DNA of 64,000 nt from NCBI RefSeq assembly GCF_002056795.1, contig NZ_CP020104.1, forward strand, positions 1,871,001 to 1,935,000, written 5' to 3'. Under the pieces are notes generated by a model. That model worked only from the letters and a program-made list of their open reading frames with translations, was not told where the DNA came from and made no database searches. The first letter of the stretch is position 1. Each line of letters begins with the position of its first letter. Origin of the DNA: Spirosoma aerolatum (lineage in GTDB: Bacteria; Bacteroidota; Bacteroidia; Cytophagales; Spirosomataceae). Positions 61,852 to 64,000 of the stretch are shown in pieces. Position numbers and translations under genes: made by a program.

Positions 61852-64000
61852 TTAGAACCCGAAGCTTAAGCCAACGTTGTAGCCACGCTGAACGGGGTAG
61901 TTACCAATATCGATACCGAAGTTGGTATCCGCCGAGCCACCTACACCTGGATCAAGTCCTGAGTACTTGGTGATGGTGAACAGGTTGGTAGCCGATAACG
62001 ATATACGCAGCCGATTCATGTTGATCTTGTTGAGGATCGTCGAGGGCAGCGTATACCCCAGGGTCAGGTACTGCATCCGGGCATACGAACCGTTCTCTAC
62101 GTAGTAGGAGTTGGGCTGGGTGTTGGTGCTGAAGTTCGACGCACTCTCGAAAATGGGCACCGTTGTGTTCGTATGATCTGGCAACCATGAATCTTTTACC
62201 CGAGCACTAACAGCCGCCCCCGTGAAGGAGGGATAGAAATCGGTGAACCAACGCTGGTTATTGAAGATCTTGTTGCCCAGCGAGGTGTACAGGTTAGTGT
62301 TCAGATCGAAGCCTTTGTACTTCAGCGTCAGGGTGATACTACCTGTCATTTTCGGAATCGGGCTGCCCAGATACTGTCGGTCATCAGCCGTGATCTTGCC
62401 ATCCCCGTTGGTGTCGGCATAGCGGAACCGACCTGGACCCGCGCCTTCCTGGGTGGGAGCAGCGGCCACTTCTTCCTTGCTGTTGAACAGACCGATCACT
62501 TTGTAGCCGTAGAACGACGACAGATCATGACCCGGCTCGTTGCGTACTACGTTGCCACTCAGACGCGTACCCCCGCCGTAGAAGTAAGGCACCAGCGGGT
62601 CAATGGATATGATCTTGTTGTTGAGCAAACCGGCAATGGCCGTCACTTCGTAGCTCAGATCGCTGTTGATGTTGCCCCGGTTGGTGACCAGGATGTCGAT
62701 CCCTTCGTTACGCATGCTGGCCAGGTTTTTGAATGGGGCCCCTGAACGAACGCCTACTACACCGGGCAGAGCCAGTTGGTAGAGCAGGTCTTTGGTATCC
62801 CGGCGCCAGAAGTCGAGCACGACTTCGAGTTTGTTGTTGAAGAAGGCTCCGTCGATACCGATGTTGCTGGTCACGTTAGTTTCCCACTTAGCCGAAGCAT
62901 TTCCAATCTGAGTACGATAGAAACCAGAAGCAATTGTATTGTTGGTTCCATTGATATCATATCCCTGACTAGCATCACCACCATATAAATTGTACTGGTT
63001 GGTGGCACTTAGGAAGTTGGAGTTACCCATGGTACCGTATCCACCGCGAATTTTCAGGTCAGATACCCAGGGCAGATTCTTCATGAAGTCTTCGGATGAC
63101 AAACGCCAGGCGGCCGACACGGCTGGGAAAACCCCGTACCGATTTGAGGCCGCGAATTGCGATGAACCATCCCGGCGAACAACGCCTGTAATGATATATT
63201 TATCATTGTAGGTGTAGCGTACCTGACCAAACAGCGAGTAGAACTTGTTTCCCAGGCTGTAACCACTACCGACCTGCCGGGTAGCCCCTGGTGTGGTGGT
63301 GCTGATGGTTACGTAGTTGGGGTCGGTCGAGAAGGGGTTTTGGCCAGAACCAAAAATATTCCGTCCGGCTCCTGTATTGAGGGCTTCGATACCGGCCAGG
63401 GCGTCGATGTCATGGATACCAAACTTCTGCTTGAAGTGAGCGGTGTTGGTAAACGTCCAGGTTAAGCCGTAGCCAGATCCTTCGCTGTAGGTATAGGTGG
63501 TGTTGTTTTCCGAGTTCTCATACTGCACCCGACCATAGCTATTATAATAATTGGTGTAATAGGCACCCCCCAAGCTGCTGCGCAGGGTCAGGGATGGAAT
63601 CACATCATACTCCAGGTAGGCATTACCGAATCCGAAAATATTGAAGTTACTATCGTTAGCCCGTTGTTGGCGATCGGCAACTGCATTGTGAGGGTTGTTG
63701 AAACCCGGAGCAGCTGTACCGGCATACCCTCCAAAGGAGTTATACACCGGAATAATAGGAGGAGTACGGAAGGCCGTTAACACCTCGTTTTCGTCGGATG
63801 ATGAAGACGAGTTGTTGTTGGTCGAGTTACCCAGAATACTACCAACGCCACCCAGAGTGCCTTTGGTGCGGATATACGCTAATTGGAAGTTTTCGCCAAA
63901 GCGGAGTTTCTTGGTGATGTCGAACTCAGTGTTGGCCCGTAGCGTGTAGCGCGAGTAATCGTTATAAATAACGATACCCGCCTGCCGCTGCATACCCAGC
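61852..64000 (-). CDS. SusC-family TonB-dependent transporter, 5' partial (third pair)
   Basis: About 715 residues of the C-terminal barrel are visible and the frame runs off the window end. Barrel strands such as YIITGVVRRDGSSQFAASNRYG and AWRLSSEDFMKNLPWVSDLKIRGGYG are typical of SusC/RagA, and the end is GLSFGF. The N-terminal plug and any STN domain lie beyond base 64000. It forms the pair with the SusD downstream. Confidence 0.95.
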   Translation of the reverse strand, partial: LGMQRQAGIVIYNDYSRYTLRANTEFDITKKLRFGENFQLAYIRTKGTLGGVGSILGNSTNNNSSSSSDENEVLTAFRTPPIIPVYNSFGGYAGTAAPGFNNPHNAVADRQQRANDSNFNIFGFGNAYLEYDVIPSLTLRSSLGGAYYTNYYNSYGRVQYENSENNTTYTYSEGSGYGLTWTFTNTAHFKQKFGIHDIDALAGIEALNTGAGRNIFGSGQNPFSTDPNYVTISTTTPGATRQVGSGYSLGNKFYSLFGQVRYTYNDKYIITGVVRRDGSSQFAASNRYGVFPAVSAAWRLSSEDFMKNLPWVSDLKIRGGYGTMGNSNFLSATNQYNLYGGDASQGYDINGTNNTIASGFYRTQIGNASAKWETNVTSNIGIDGAFFNNKLEVVLDFWRRDTKDLLYQLALPGVVGVRSGAPFKNLASMRNEGIDILVTNRGNINSDLSYEVTAIAGLLNNKIISIDPLVPYFYGGGTRLSGNVVRNEPGHDLSSFYGYKVIGLFNSKEEVAAAPTQEGAGPGRFRYADTNGDGKITADDRQYLGSPIPKMTGSITLTLKYKGFDLNTNLYTSLGNKIFNNQRWFTDFYPSFTGAAVSARVKDSWLPDHTNTTVPIFESASNFSTNTQPNSYYVENGSYARMQYLTLGYTLPSTILNKINMNRLRISLSATNLFTITKYSGLDPGVGGSADTNFGIDIGNYPVQRGYNVGLSFGF

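Overview
The window reads as chromosome of a Bacteroidota bacterium of the Cytophagales, most like Spirosoma or a close relative. This rests on three SusC/SusD pairs, a sigma-ECF/FecR/STN-SusC signalling set, promoters of the TTG-N19-21-TAnnTTTG type, the lack of Shine-Dalgarno sequences, and many short intergenic palindromes. The genus is an inference from protein style, not from a marker gene. No rRNA, tRNA, CRISPR array or prophage was seen.

Region 1 (1-4.6 kb) holds the end of a CzcA-type metal efflux pump, a small lipoprotein and a secreted metallophosphoesterase. Region 2 (4.9-16.1 kb) is a short-chain-acid block on the minus strand: acetyl-CoA synthetase, a propionyl-CoA-synthetase-like enzyme, a stand-alone receiver protein, a sodium-solute-symporter/STAC/histidine-kinase fusion with a small membrane partner, a two-helix membrane protein, an MHS-family transporter and a DcaP-like porin. 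It resembles the CrbS/CrbR acetate-switch system of gamma-proteobacteria, but the visible regulator has no DNA-binding domain. Region 3 (16.2-19.9 kb) has an orphan IS1-InsA-like zinc-ribbon/HTH protein divergent from an acyl-ACP thioesterase, a GntR/UTRA regulator, an SGNH hydrolase, and a RAYT-like Y1 transposase beside four REP-like hairpin units.

Region 4 (20-35.4 kb) is a carbohydrate-use locus: GH106-like glycosidase, a large secreted protein of no recognised family, SusD, SusC, an L-fucose/L-arabinose-isomerase-family enzyme and an ExuT-like transporter. The last two share a palindromic operator word. A DUF1338 (HglS-like) enzyme and a secreted sugar isomerase/epimerase-fold protein follow on the plus strand. 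Region 5 (35.4-40.1 kb) pairs a PLP transferase with a dipeptide epimerase, then a NarL-type two-component system with a membrane partner.

Region 6 (40.1-51.5 kb) is mixed metabolism: fasciclin protein, amidohydrolase, an M20 peptidase broken by one extra T in a T9 run, a DUF1684 protein, a GH43/32-like propeller protein, an MFS transporter, a methyltransferase, and a coupled PfkB kinase/AGE epimerase pair. Region 7 (51.6-64 kb) has an EEP-family hydrolase, a SusC/SusD pair whose SusC carries an STN domain, its FecR anti-sigma and ECF sigma genes, and a third SusC/SusD pair that runs off the end.

Long near-perfect palindromes with related sequence recur in intergenic gaps (4.8, 25.4, 31.95 and 51.55 kb). 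They, the RAYT repeats, the STAC kinase locus, and the unrecognised 840-residue protein are the items most worth following up.
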